From Agelaius tricolor (taxonomy: Eukaryota; Chordata; Aves; Passeriformes; Icteridae), in contig JALJCS010000018.1 in NCBI GenBank assembly GCA_023055355.1, positions 372,001-436,000 on the forward strand: a stretch of 64,000 nt of DNA, in the 5' to 3' direction. Shown one piece after another: positions 23,963 to 36,554 of the stretch. The notes below the pieces were generated by a model. The model saw only the letters and a program-made list of their open reading frames with translations, was not told where the DNA came from and did no database searches. The position numbers and the translations under genes were made by a program. Numbering within the stretch: position 1 is the stretch's first letter; every line of letters starts with the position of its first letter.

Positions 23963-24229
23963 ATCTGTAAAGGGAAAAATTGTCAAGAAGTTCTTTAATT
24001 ATTCAGGGGATAAATGGAACAGAGGTGGGAATGTGTTTCATTCTACACCGATTAGTACATGTCGGGGTTAGGCTCTAAATGCAAGAATTTCTGTTTGTTC
24101 CTGCCTGTAATTATAAGTTACTTGAAGGGATTTGCTGGCTACATTGGGAATACAAAATAACATTTTAAAAAGTGATACAGAAACTAGCCCTATTGTAAGT
24201 TTGTATCAAATATCTGAAAAGGTCTATGC

Positions 24230-24800
24230 TGCAGTAAACCTACAAGTGCGGGCAGTCCCAGGGAAATCTGGAAAATGAACTATGGAGCCTCTCTAAACTA
24301 CTTTGAAGCAACCAGGATAAGTGGTGTCTAAAAAACAATATCCTTCTTTCAAGGCAGGGAGAGAAGGGATTGAGTCCTGCCTGTTACTGAGTCCCTGTTA
24401 AAAGCAGGTCTTTTAGAGCCATGTATGCCTGCCTATAATATTCCTGTCCTGCCAGTTAAGAAACTGTATGAATGGACACCAGAAGGAAAGCAGAATTTTA
24501 AAGTGTTAGAAAAAAACAAAAGGCAGACTAACTGAAGCTCCTGCTCTAGCCCTTCCCGACAGGGAAAAAGAATTTTAATTACATGTGGCTGTTAAACAGG
24601 ACCATACTAAAAGGATTCAGTATGAAACACAGGGGAACACTGCAGCCTCTTGCTTACTTTTTTAAGATGTTTGACCCAGTGGCCTGGAGGACGGCCTCAT
24701 TGTCTGCAGAATTGTGCAACCATGACTTTAATGATAACTGAAACCCAAAAACTGATGATAGGAGAATGTTTTATTATGAAAGTCTCACATCATATGTAAG
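24230..24800 (+). pseudogene. pol: Gammaretrovirus-like pol remnant (reverse transcriptase pieces)
   Basis: Plus-strand translation shows pieces of gammaretroviral reverse transcriptase in order. A fingers-region stretch (GREGIE..) comes first, then PVLPVKK near 24448. An internal deletion joins this to thumb/connection sequence (TEAPALALPD, then a LAYF..LTQWPGG stretch). The palm with its catalytic Asp pair is absent, and there are several stops. It ends just before a ferlin exon that lies on the opposite strand. Confidence 0.65.
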
Positions 24801-24822
24801 TTTTGTGAAGCAAAATTCCTCA

Positions 24823-25563
<741 letters not shown>

Positions 25564-26091
25564 TGTAGTGTTGTGTTGTGCTTTTGAAGTTATAATTATG
25601 ATAAGTTATACCTTGTATTTTGGATTGTTCCATTTTCCCCCTCTTTAAGTATGTAATGATTCTGCCCAATTGTCTCCTCCTCCCCAGTGTGTGTCAGTTA
25701 CCCTGTCTGCTCCCCAGTTACCCTGGCAACCTATGTGTCCTCTCCTCATGTCCCTCCCTGGTACTCTCCATCACTCGGCAACCCATCCTCTCCATCTGGA
25801 AACTTCTCTTCAGGGCATCGAGTGATTGGCTCAGGGGCCCTCCCCAAGATATCCCCTATTGGTCCTCCAAAGGTGTCCTCCCTTTCTCCACTCCCCCCTG
25901 TACCTCCATTGGTTGGTGGCAGGCTCCACCCCTGTTCCCACCTTCCTTTAAAAACCCTTGTCAGCCCTTCCCCAGTTTGGCAGTCTGGTCTCCCCTGGGT
26001 TTGTTGTCTTACAATAAACCTGGTTTGCAGCCATGACCAGAGTCCAGCTTTCTTCTTCTGCCTCTTGTGGCCCAAAGTCTCTGCAACTACA
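25564..26091 (+). mobile_element. Gammaretrovirus-type LTR in ferlin intron
   Basis: It starts TGTAGT and ends ACTACA, a perfect 6-bp terminal inverted repeat. It carries three ATTGG boxes (25825, 25858 and 25908), a TTTAAAAA TATA-like element near 25948 and an AATAAA signal at 26013, in the order expected for U3-R. A segment resembling a tRNA-Pro primer-binding site (TGGGGGCT at 26175) lies 84 bp beyond the end. The LTR could therefore instead run to about 26172 as a 5' LTR with an extended U5. It sits in the intron between ferlin exons C and D. Confidence 0.7.
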
Positions 26092-26351
26092 TAGGCTTCG
26101 AGCCTTTAGTACCCTCTCTGCGAACGCTAAGCTGAGAGGGTGCCCCCCTGCTGGAGCTCGCATGCCAGAACTTGTGGGGGCTGTCCTGAAAGGATAAGCA
26201 GAAGCTTGCGGCCACACTGTAAAAGCTGGGTCACTGCTGCCCTTGTAGGTTGTGCATGTAGGACAGACTGCCATATCAAGGTGGAGCAAAACACTGGCTC
26301 TGCTCACAGTGCCAGCTCCCCATCTTACCATCAGGAGGTACTTGCTCCCAC

Positions 26352-26595
26352 CTGGGGTCTGTGAATTCCATGTCCTCTGGTTTGACTGAGATGCTCCATT
26401 TCTTTTTCTTCTTGAACTCCCTTTCCTCTCTCTTGTCATCTTCTTGATCTCTGAGTTTGATGAAGGGCCACCAGCCCCTTATGCACTTATTTTGGAAGAT
26501 GGAGAATTGAGGTGTTGCATTCTTCATTTTGATGGTGCCATGTTCAGAGCTCTTGGCTGCCCACACCATGTCAGGCAGCTTCAGCTTGATGGAGC
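26352..26595 (-). pseudogene. Ferlin exon C (otoferlin/FER1L6 type)
   Basis: The minus-strand frame is open over 80 codons. It contains GSIKLKLPDMVWAAKSSEH at the start, the ferlin signature RGWWPF, a Lys/Glu-rich stretch and PEDMEFTD at the end. This matches the segment following the C2F domain in otoferlin and FER1L6. The acceptor (CCTGCAG|GC) and donor (CCCAG|GTGGG) are both good, and phases fit exon B (1 nt carried in) and exon D. There are no stops. This is the best-preserved exon. Ferlins are membrane-anchored multi-C2 proteins of vesicle fusion. With the other lesions I read the locus as a pseudogene or a degenerate paralogue. Confidence 0.85.
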
Positions 26596-27185
26596 CTGCA
26601 GGCACAAGGAAGAAGAGACCACATGGTAAAACTCTGAGGTCAGCCCCACACAACATTTGGCTGTCTCTGCCACACTACCAAGTGCCACGAGTAGGTCCCA
26701 GCTGCTGCAATTATCTAACAGAACCCTGCACATTTACAGATGGAGAACCTGAAACTCTGCATAAGAAAGAACTAGCTCAGGAGTTAAGAGACTAAGAGGC
26801 AGAAGCCCCAGGTCTCTTCTTGTTTTTGATAAGGGCTGTTTGGTGAATTCATATGGTGAGTTATTTTTACCCTTCTATCATGTCCCACCCTGCTCTCCTC
26901 ACATGTCCAAGCTCATCTTCCTCTCTAATTCCTGGAGATGTCAATTAAAATTATAAAATGATAATGCTTTAAAATTATAAACGCTTTAAAGGTTTCAGGT
27001 TTGTCTAAGGTCTGCAACAGCCTCAGTTCATCTCCCTGTTTGGCCTTGTGCCTCTGTTCTGCTCAGAATGAGTTCCTGTCCCACTTTGGCACCGAGCCCT
27101 TGCGAAAAAACAATCTTACCACATCCTGATCTGTACTGGTAAAAACAGACAAGGGACGTGAGTGTTCTCTGCTCATTTCCAAGTG

Positions 27186-27625
27186 AGACTGCATCTGGAT
27201 ACTGTGCCCAGTTTTGGATCCCTAATACAAGAAAGATGTCAACTAAATAGTTTTTAGTGGCTGAGATAGTCAAGTCTGTAGTAGGTGCCACATCAAGAGG
27301 GGTGAGAGACACATATGTTCAGCTCAGAGCAGAGAAGTCAACATTCCTCACAGCCTAGAGGAAGCTACAGAGCAGACGGAGCTAGATTCTTCTCAGAAAT
27401 AGATAATGAAAGCACCTAAGGAAACAGACACAAAATGCTGCAAGTAAAAAATCTGAGAATTGTGAGAAAGGTACAGCCAGGAAAAGGATCAAAGAAGGGT
27501 GCTAGGAATCCATCCTTGGAGATGATCAAAACCCACCGAAAAAACGTCCTGAGCAACTTAACCTACAGTGCATCCAGCCCTGCTTGGGGCAGGAGATTGC
27601 AATAGACCCTGCAGAAGCCCATTAC
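27186..27625 (+). mobile_element. Degraded CR1 LINE, plus strand, in ferlin intron
   Basis: Blocks typical of the CR1 3' ORF2 region and 3' UTR occur in order: GGATACTGTGCCCAGTTTTGGAT, ATACAAGAAAGATGTCAAC, then GGAGATGATCAAAACCCACC, GTCCTGAGCAACTTAACCT and CCCTGCTTGGGGCAGG. Large parts between them are lost or unrecognisable. It lies between ferlin exons C and B. Confidence 0.65.
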
Positions 27626-28503
27626 TATCTAGAAGTTCCTGAGATTATACTTGCCAGAAATAATTGACATTGTTAATGCTTTTTTCAGTGCCTCAGTTCA
27701 TGACTAAACCACTGGAAGTGCCTCATGCAGTAAAAGTGCTGAAATACACTACGAAACGTTGAAGTATAAGGAGTTTAGACATGCCCAGGAGATAGTAGGG
27801 AAAAATGGCTGCTTTCTAATAGGCAGGTTAACATTTGAAGAAGGGAGGAACAACTGAACACAGTGTTATAAGCTTGGGGATGGCAGCAGAAGTCAGAGAG
27901 AATCAGCAGTACTTGTGCTAGCATAAGCATAATGTGTGGGGTATCGTCACTAGCTCTGTTTTGTCACCAGGCCTTGCTGCATGCACAGCTCAGCAGGTCT
28001 GATCACCAGGAAGTACCAGAGCATCCATGGAGTTTTGAGCCCCCAGCAATGGGGATGCTGCAACTCAAGTGCCAATAGTCTCACAAAGGTTGTCAATAGT
28101 CTCACACAGGTTATCCCTGTACCTACAACATAAGGTCCTGGGAAAAATGCTCTTAGGCTCAGCCTTTGAGATCTGCATATCTAAGTAAGAGCATGGAAAA
28201 CAAGCAAGTTTATTGGAAAGGTTGTGAGGAAGCAGAACCTGGAAGTCCTGTGAAATGACAGGTCCTGAAAAAATACACCAAAGCCCTGGGACAAGCATGC
28301 AGGCACTACATGTCTGTGTAGGAGAGGTGCCTATCTCCAGGCTTTGTCTGTAGCTCAGGTGTGAAAAACCAGCCTAGATGACTGCTGAGCTGAAGAGTTT
28401 CATCTGATGGTCCTAGTGTCCCTTCTCAGAGAGCTGAACCCCAGGGAAATGCTTCAGCCAGGTAAGGGACAGGTCACCCCACTTCCAGCAGGTAACACCA
28501 TAC

Positions 28504-28757
<254 letters not shown>

Positions 28758-29003
28758 TTACCCTCTAACCTTATCAGCCAGCCTCAAAGGCAGAGCAGAA
28801 GGATGGAAGTAATGAACCCCATGGAGTAGCAGGGAAGGGTCAAACCAGAGAAACAAGTGGACAACATCCCTGAGGTTACAGTTGCACATACAGAGGACTG
28901 GAGGGGGCACCTCACACCAAGGCAAGGAGGAGTAGAGGTTCAGAGGAGGAAAGTGAGTGTGTGGGCCATGACAGGGAGCAGGGCAGCCAGGCTGCCACCA
29001 GAC

Positions 29004-29102
29004 CTTTTCACAGAGATGTTGCTAGAAGGCTCTCCTGTTACTGGATTGACATAATCAAGGATCACATCATCCGTGTTCCAGATAATCACAGGGAGCTCAT
29101 AA
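29004..29102 (-). pseudogene. Ferlin exon A (start of C2F domain)
   Basis: The minus-strand frame reads YELPVIIWNTDDVILDYVNP, then TGEPSSN..SVK. This is the conserved opening beta strands of the C2F domain of ferlins. The acceptor (TTTCCACAG|T) is good; the donor is GT but weak (AAAAG|gtctgg). It is 99 bp, phase 2 at its end, matching exon B. Several normally conserved residues are changed (Asp to Tyr and Asp to Asn in the calcium-loop region, Tyr to Ser near the end). I found no earlier ferlin exons between 29103 and 31000. Confidence 0.85.
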
Positions 29103-29905
29103 CTGTGGAAATGACAGAGAGGTGAGACATATACCCTTGTCCCTGGTGCCTGAGAGGGTAGATCAAGCCTGGAGCACAATGCCAGAGCAGCAGGACTCAA
29201 ACCTTCCCAGCAGTGTGGTTCCTCATGCTCCTCCCGCCAAGCACAGCCCAGCAGTCTCACTGCCAGGCATAAAACCCTTTCTGGACACTACAACCCTACA
29301 AGACAAACACACACAGCCAATACAGGTAGCTTTGCAAACCAAATCCCTGTTGCATGGGAAATCCACCCTGCTCTACTAAGCCACAGGAGCACAGAAAGGC
29401 TTAGGCAGGAAGGGATCTCTGCAATCTCTGCAGTCTCTGCTCCAAGCTCTTGCTCTAGCTTCACAGTAGATTGATTGCTCAGAGCCTTGTCTGCATGAGT
29501 TTTAAATATCACCAAGCATGGACATTCCAGCAGATCTTGGTCAATCCGTCCCTGTTCCAGGATAACTTCACTCTCACTGAGAAAATGTTTTCTCTATACT
29601 CAGTTGGAAATTCCCTTGCTGTAATTAGTGTTCATTATCTCTTGTGCTTTTGTCTGAGAATAATCTAGACCTTCTATCTCAAAAGAAACATGAGATCCTC
29701 AAAAACAGCAGATTTCCTTCTTCAGCTGCACTTCTTCAAGCTCTCAAAGACATCTGTCCACTGGCCAGACTAACTACTCAAGGCCTGACCCGGACCCTAA
29801 TCCCATCCCTTACAACTCCAATAACCCTCACCAAACGCCCATTTATCCCACCCCTAACCCTTCCCTTTATGCCACTGTGCCCTCCCCTTAATTCCACCCC
29901 TTACC

Positions 29906-29974
29906 ATGACACCAGGACTAGAACTCACAAGTTTTAGGTTAGCAGTCTGCGACCTAACCCACTACACCGCCACA
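29906..29974 (-). other. tRNA-like sequence (tRNA pseudogene or SINE head)
   Basis: Minus-strand reading gives an A-box-like TGTAGTGGGTTAGG, an anticodon-loop-like CTGCTAA and a B-box-like GAGTTCTAGTCC in tRNA order and spacing. It is closest to tRNA-Ser(GCT) or tRNA-Asn. The anticodon, T and acceptor stems do not pair, so it is not a working tRNA. It may be a tRNA pseudogene or the head of an old tRNA-derived SINE. Confidence 0.35.
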
Positions 29975-30240
29975 AACGTGCTGCTCAGCGTCAGAGGGTC
30001 CTTAGAGGCGCGGCATGGATGGAGCAGCATTCGCCTGGCATCACCCGCGCGTGTCCCGCTCGCCCCGGGCGCCGCTAATCCCATCACCCGTCCCCCAAAA
30101 TGAGGAAATGCCACGGGAAATTGCTGAAAGCGCGGGATCGGTGTCGGAATCAGGCAGCGGAAGCTATGGCCAAAGCTCTGTTTTCCAGAGCACCTCACCA
30201 AAGATGGCAACTTGGCCGGAAGTGGCTTCCGCCAGCACAC

Positions 30241-30504
30241 AAGATGGAGCATAGGGGCAGAAATCATGCGGTACAGGACAAAAAAATGGCGGCTGTGGAA
30301 GAAGTCACATGATACAGGACAAAAGATGGGATATAAGGGCAGTAGTCATGTGATACAGGAGAAAAGTCATGTGATATAGGAAAAATATGGCGAGTATGGA
30401 AATGATCATGTGATGTACGACAAAAGATGGCTACTAAGGATGGAAGTCACGTGAAAAGGGACATAGATGGCGGGTAAGGACGGAAGTCACGTGATACCAC
30501 ACCA
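30241..30504 (+). repeat. 41-bp tandem array with YY1-like and E-box motifs
   Basis: Units start near 30241, 30282, 30323, 30383, 30424 and 30464, with a half-unit at 30361-30380. Each carries an AAGATGG(C) motif, matching the YY1 core (best at 30283 and 30461), and a GTCACGTGAT-type E-box. CACGTG is intact at 30448 and 30488, and changed to CATGTG or CACATG elsewhere, as expected from CpG decay. A related single motif lies at 30201. Confidence 0.75.
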
Positions 30505-30852
30505 AAGATTATGTGCACAGCATCTTGCGCACGCGCTTTTGGGTAGGGGTGAGTGGTGCCGCGGCCGGTTCTCGCTTCTCAGACAGGCGTTTTTTCCGCT
30601 GCCTGAACACGACTCCAGTGCTGATGCTGATCCAGCGCTTTCAGTGGGATTTTCTGTGGACTTTCCCGATGTGGGGACACGGGTTGTGGTGTCAACGGCA
30701 CGGGCAGAGTCAGGCAGCGGCAGGGACACCTGCGTCTCGGTCGCGCTGTGCTGCTTCTGACTCAAAGCCCCCAGCACATTCCCGCACTTCTCTGTTCCCG
30801 CCCGGCCCGGGGAAATAGAGGAAAACACAAAAGCATCGAGGAAGAACAGTCA

Positions 30853-30948
30853 ATGGAGCTACCTGAGTCACCCCCCCTGCCCACAGGGCGGCAGCTGCCT
30901 GCATCCGGGAGCAGGCAGCGGGAGGATGCAGCTGCTCTTTACCAGAAG
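30853..30948 (+). other. Candidate first coding exon, unknown gene
   Basis: An open plus-strand frame (from 30748, with an internal Met at 30853) ends in ..AALYQK at a good donor (CCAGAAG|gtgaga) inside the CpG-rich region. The next strong acceptor is at 31424 (long pyrimidine run, CTTTCTAG). Joined there, the frame continues only ten codons to a stop. I do not recognise the protein, and it could equally be an untranslated exon. A further exon-like piece bounded by CTGCAG and CCAAG|gtgaga lies at about 32008-32093. Confidence 0.25.
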
Positions 30949-31094
30949 GTGAGAGGTGCGGGTACCAGAACGGTAGGCAGGGTTTCCCCGGCAGGGAGAG
31001 CAGGTGGGAATTGCCGCTTCCCACAACTCTCGGTGAGTACGGGGTGGAATCCAGACTCAGCCAGGTGGGAGGTGGGGTGCTGTTAACGTCCCCG

Positions 31095-33270
31095 GGAGCT
31101 GCTGAAATAACAACTTGCAGCAGCCTTTCGTGTATGTGTGTGAAAACAGCTCTAATGCTGTAGCCGAATAGAATTAATATCAGATTTGTATAAATTGTGG
31201 TGTTTATTTCTGGGGCAGTCAGTTCCCTGAGTGTGAAAGTCCTTGACATAGTAAACCTGCGTAGTTTTTGAGTTCGAAGTGTTGTGTCCTTAAAATTCTT
31301 AGTAAAATATTTTATATTTAATGTTAAGTGGATTTGTTAGAGTAGCAGAAGTGTGGTGGGATAATCAACATTTCTTGTGTCAGAATTAATTTGTCTTCCT
31401 TATTTTCCCTTTTTTTCTTTCTAGATTGTAGATAAATGGGGAAAATATTTGGCATAAAGAAGTGAAATGCATGAGGAAAGCTCCATGTTCCCAAGGATTC
31501 CCTTGCTTTAGGGATGTGCAGCTACTGAACTGCACCAATAATTCCAGCTCCCACAGAAACCTTCCAAAGCTGGAAGAGACAGGGAAGAAAATTCCAAGAG
31601 TGGTGGGAAGTGCTTTTTCCCAGGTCTGGATAGCATTGAGGTTGGAATGACTTAAAAATATTCCTTGCCCCTCTCCTGTGCCAGCCCAGGACTAAGTTGG
31701 TGTTCTCTGAGTTCCCTGGATGTGGAGAAAGGTGGTCTGTGCTGGAGAGTGAGAGAAAGGTCCCTGCTGGTTGCTGTGTCCTCGGTGGGCAGAGAGCTCT
31801 GATCTTGGCAAGATGTGTTTGTGAGAATTGAATCAATCCTGCCTCCTTTTGAATGAGTTGTTTTAATGAGTTATCAGCAGGGACCACTTTTAGCCAGCTT
31901 TAGTTAAGTTTCTTTGTCACAGGTTTCTTTTTTTGATCCTGAAATCACCAAAACCTAAAGTTTGCTGAACTAACCCTGAAATGCTTCAATGAATCAATCC
32001 TGCAGAAACTGGAGATTGGATATCTGGGATCTTATGGCCGTTCAAAGCTGTGTGGATTTACCCCCTGATTTTGGTCCCAAGGGAAACTCCAAGGTGAGAA
32101 TAATCAAAATGTGAACCAGTTCTTGTGAAACTCAGCTTTCCAAAGCTTTATTCAGGATTAAAAAAAGATGGGAACGCTCTTGGCAGAAAAGTACCTGTGA
32201 AGCAAAGCCAAAAATCTTATTATTATTATTCCTGCCCCACAATGTACTTGTCTGTGAACAAGTGCGCAAAGTTCACAATATGCTCAGTTAATTCGGGTGA
32301 TGAGTACTAGCTGATGTACAAAGGAACATTCACTTAAAGGCCATGTTAGGGCCTTGAAAAAGTCCAGTGTGACAGGGTGTTGACTGCTTTTATACAAAAG
32401 TAGGTATATTTGTGGTACTGTTGAGGAGTATGGTGCTTAATGATTCAGAGTACTGTTGCTGTGCGTCCTCAGAGAAAGCATTCCACTCCCTCCTCTAAGT
32501 GTGTGTCAGCTGCAATTGCTGAAGGACTACTTAGTAGATCACAGAGGAACTCAGGGAAGTAAGCAGCTACCATCTACTTTAAAAATCTCACCAGGCACCT
32601 CTGTTTGCTGAAGTGCCTGAAATTTCACTTGCAAAATAAAGTAGTACAAAAGCGGGGAAATATTATTCTCTGTTTGTGATTCTGCTAACATACCACATTG
32701 CTGGGCTCTTTGGAAAGGGATGCTGTTTCTCAATCATCTGTAATTTACTAGTGCTTTTCCTTAAATTCTCTGTAGATACAGTAGATAGAGTAGTAGACTG
32801 TTTCTGTCAGTTGATGCAGCAAGAAACTGAGTGCATCAATTTTCTAGCATCAGTGCTCTTCAGCTGGCAGCTAGGGAAAATACTATCTTCTTTGGCACTT
32901 ACCTTGTTATTGCTTCCAAAGTATTCTGAGACTTAGTGATTACAGGTCATAGGGTTAAAAATAAATTTACTTACTTTTTTAAGTTAATCTGAACTTCCAA
33001 ATTCAAAGTAGTTGTAAACATTTGTGGCTTTTCCCAAATGAACAGATTTCACCTAAGGGTAACTTACAAACTGTTTTGCTTACACTGTAGCCCTACACAT
33101 ATGATTAATCCCTGATTACAGGATATTATGTCTACTCAGTGTTTTGCTGAATGATGAATTTTAAACAATAAGTATCATTCATCTTTTTATTAGTGGAATT
33201 TTCAAGAGTCAGAGCAACTTACAAAAATTTCTCACAGATTTAGAAATTATATAACCAAATTATTGTAGCC
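31095..33270. other. Mostly unassigned, possible introns
   Basis: This is moderately AT-rich DNA with a good splice acceptor at 31424 and a donor-like site at 32093. No protein family is recognisable. A TTATTATTATT microsatellite of four units sits near 32216. Confidence 0.4.
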
Positions 33271-33932
33271 TGTTATCCTAGGTTAACATTATGATGCTTG
33301 TATCCCCATTCGAGAGTTCTGTTTATGTTGGATATTGTGTTCTGTGCCTTCAAGACTGGCTCTTAAGATTGAATGTTTTGTTTTGGTTTTGCTATCAGCT
33401 GCTCCCCCACGGCTGATGGGACACACAGACAGGGCAGTACACAGTGCTGCTTTTGCTTTTTGCTTTGCTTTTGCTCTTGCTTCTGCTTTGCTCCTGCTTT
33501 GCTCTTGCTTTTTGCTTCTGCTCATTAGTTAGTTTAGCTAAGCAGTCCGAATTTTTCCTGGGCTGTTTTTTCCTTTTCCTTTTTTGGACCTACTCAAACC
33601 TGCTCCGGACTGGGACCTGGGAAACACCGAGAGTTTGCACCTTGTGGCCTGCAGCAGCTGCCCCAGCACCGGAGGGACTGATAACAGAGAGACCACCCCC
33701 AAGAGAGACTTTCTGAAATTGTAATCTTTTTCAGAGTGGTGAAAGAGTGGTGTCATCTGGTATTGTTCCTTTTGTGTGCTGGGGGTGCTGTGCCTGTTAA
33801 ATAAACAGGTTCTTTCCACTTCTCTTGAAGGAATCCTTCCTGACACGGTTGGGGAGAGGTGCCGTGTGGGTTTGCTTTCTGGAGGGGCCTCCTTTTGGAG
33901 GTTTTCTCCCAAATTTGCCCTAAACCAGGACA
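33271..33932 (+). mobile_element. ERV LTR, plus strand (solo)
   Basis: It starts TGTTATCCTAGG and ends ACCAGGACA (about 662 bp). Inside are a TTTGCTTTTGC-rich pyrimidine block (33440-33520), a GC-rich R-like part and AATAAA near 33801. The overall sequence is one I recognise as a common songbird LTR. No clear target duplication is visible. Confidence 0.7.
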
Positions 33933-36554
33933 CCTGTATTGAATTTTATTGCTCTGTATCATAAAAGTCTCAGGATTCTTCCTCCCAGGGCAACTATGAC
34001 ACACTTCTTCAAATGTTTGTCTAAAAGCCATTTACAGTTTTTCATCTATAAGAGGTTTTCTCTTTAGTCATTATTAGAATCAGGCCATTCACAGCCATGC
34101 TTGGGTCTGTGTACAGCCTTGCATCTGTCATAAATGTAATTGGAAGTGTAGGTATAAAACTATTCACAAAATCATACAGATATTGATACACACTGCAGTT
34201 TTAAAATCAAGAAAATATTTAATGCATTGAACAAGAATGATTCAAAACTGTAGATGAGCTTCAATCACTTTAATTGTGATTTAATTGGAAAAGGGCTTTA
34301 CCATCTGTCCAAAAGCTTCAGCAACCATTATGTGTGTAAAACAAACAAAAAAGACTGATGAAGGTAAAAGGAGTTTGTGAGGAAGCCTGACCTGTGCTTC
34401 CCTATCCTGCTTGACTTTGTGTATGTAAGTCTTTGTGCAGTCTTTGTGCTGTCATCAGAATTTAAGTTTCCAAACTAGAACAAGTTGTTATAGCTCATTA
34501 TGATGTACAAGTATATAATATTTTTCCTGCTCTCTGAGAATTTCAATGTCTGCTGCATAAATCAACTTGCCTGTACTTCAAGAATTGACAGGGTGTAAAA
34601 AGTAGAATAGGATTACTGATTTAGTTAAGAATCAGTCATCCTCCAGCCACTGGCTGCTGGCTGGAGGTGCTTTGCCTCAAATTGCCTGCACCAAGCTAAA
34701 GACAGTTTGTCACAAAACTGTTAGGTGCCAGATCATTAAACCTTATTATACTGAGGCAAATAGATTTTGGGATGAAAAAAATAAGTATGAGGTATGTATA
34801 TGTTATTAGAGCCATTTAATAAAAAGATAAAAAAATGAAGAGAGTATTTTCAATAAATTCTGTCTGATGTAATTACTGCAACATAAAGAAACAAAGTACT
34901 TTGTCTTAAGGTATATACAAAGTTCAGACAAATGAATGCCTCAGTGAATTAACTGAAGGTTGAATGAAAACCTAGTATGTAAGGAATTGGGGGGATGAAA
35001 GAAATATAGTTCTCATTTTCTGTGAAATTGAAATGCTGAGGAAATTTCATTTTTTAAACTTCATGACTTAGTGCCTCTAGAAGGAGCTATGCTATCCTTA
35101 CTGTCATAGAAGTTCTTCAAATTGATGTTCTCATCAGTGAGAACATGAGTGGGTTTTTTCTGACCTATCCTACCAAGCCACTGAAGCACAGCTTATGTAT
35201 TAGCCATTGCATTCCTCTTTAAGGTCAGCTCAAGTTCATACATGCTCTCACACTATTATAAAAATGAATATGTACATGATTCCATGTCACTGGATCTAGG
35301 AGGCATAAGAGCAGTCATTGGTTCAATAAAAATGCTCACCCTTTTAAAAGTTCTTGCCACCAAAATGAAGGGAAACATGGTTTAATATTTTTTATTTTTC
35401 TTCTTGCTCGGGTCCTTTGTAATGACTTCTGTGAAGGCTAATTTCTCCATGGAGAAATACTCTAATACTCTGACTTATGAGAAGTAAGTCTCTTGATTTT
35501 GGACTAGACCAGTTTTTCTGGACTGTGGATGTCTTTCTGGGGAAGCTGCCCACAGCTCCCACTAACCTTTGTGCAAGGACAAGATCATTACCAACCTTTC
35601 CCCACTTCCACTTTACAAGCTGACTACAATCTCTGTGTTCAGTATATGCCACTTGCTCTCTGAGCAGCTTTGCATTTGCCAAGTAGTATCTCTGTCCTCA
35701 GTTAGGCAAACTGTTATTGACAGAACAAAGGAAGAGTGTGTCTAACCCCTCTCTGTCCTGCTAATACAGAGCTAAGATGGTAGTTAAGCATGGCCTCATT
35801 AAAATGTTGACATCACCTCACTGCTGTAAACACAGCAGTAAGCATGCATTTCATATGTTAAACCATCAAGTTTCCATGAATTTGCTTCCCTGTGAAATAC
35901 TTCTTTAGAGCCTATGTGTCTCTGCTTCTTCTGCTGCTTTTAATCTCACTGACACATGTGTGATAAGAACAAACATAATGAAAATTATGATATGTCACTA
36001 GAATGTTTCCTGGACTCATGGCCAAGAAACTGCCAAACAGTGAGCAATGGCTAGATTTATTGTGGTTTGTTTTTTTTTACATAAGCTCCACATAATTTTC
36101 AGGAATGTGCTGTAGCAGCCTTTGACTTTAGGTGTTGCATATATTCAAATCTATTCAAGAATTTGAAAAATATTCAGCCTCATTCTAGTTTGAATTATGA
36201 GATTACCAGTATATTTAAGCAAGAATGACAAGCTACCTCAAGGGAAGTCCAGGGCTGTAACATCATGAATGCTGGAATTTCAGCCACTCTGCAGGAAGCT
36301 TGTACAGCAAGTACCATGCTTGGTGTGGTAAGAAGGATCTAGGCACTGGCCTCAGCCTCCTGTGGCTGGGAAAAGCTGTCTGCACAAACTCCAGGGAAGA
36401 CAATATAGTTTGGCAGAGACGAGCCATGTGCTTGGAATGACCTTCAAGGTGTCAAGGGCTGCTCCTAAAAAAAAGGCAAAAAGGCAGAATTGTAACTCAG
36501 TTTATGTCCACTCAGCTTATGGATGCCTGTACTTCAGGCAAAAGGTTTTGTACC
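33933..36554. other. No recognisable gene
   Basis: AT-rich DNA. A minus-strand frame of 96 codons (35392-35682) is the longest; I do not recognise it. No repeat ends seen. Confidence 0.45.

Larger units (their letters stand above)
29990..31090. promoter_or_regulatory. CpG-rich promoter-like region
   Basis: CpG density rises sharply against the AT-rich surroundings. It includes GCGCGGCATGG, CCGCGCGTGTCCCG and CGCCCGGCCCGGGG words, ETS-type CCGGAAGTG near 30218, and the YY1/E-box array. I infer a housekeeping-type promoter. Direction is uncertain: plus-strand candidate exons follow, and the ferlin exons lie on the opposite strand to the left. Confidence 0.55.

Noticed and set aside
29780..29890. 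Interstitial telomeric repeat (CCCTAA-like words)
   Set aside because: Only two or three scattered CCCTAA/CCCTAAC words occur in a C-rich stretch, with no tandem register.
33444..33716. Leu-rich frame resembling a signal peptide
   Set aside because: It is produced by the TTTGCTTTTGC-rich block of an LTR.
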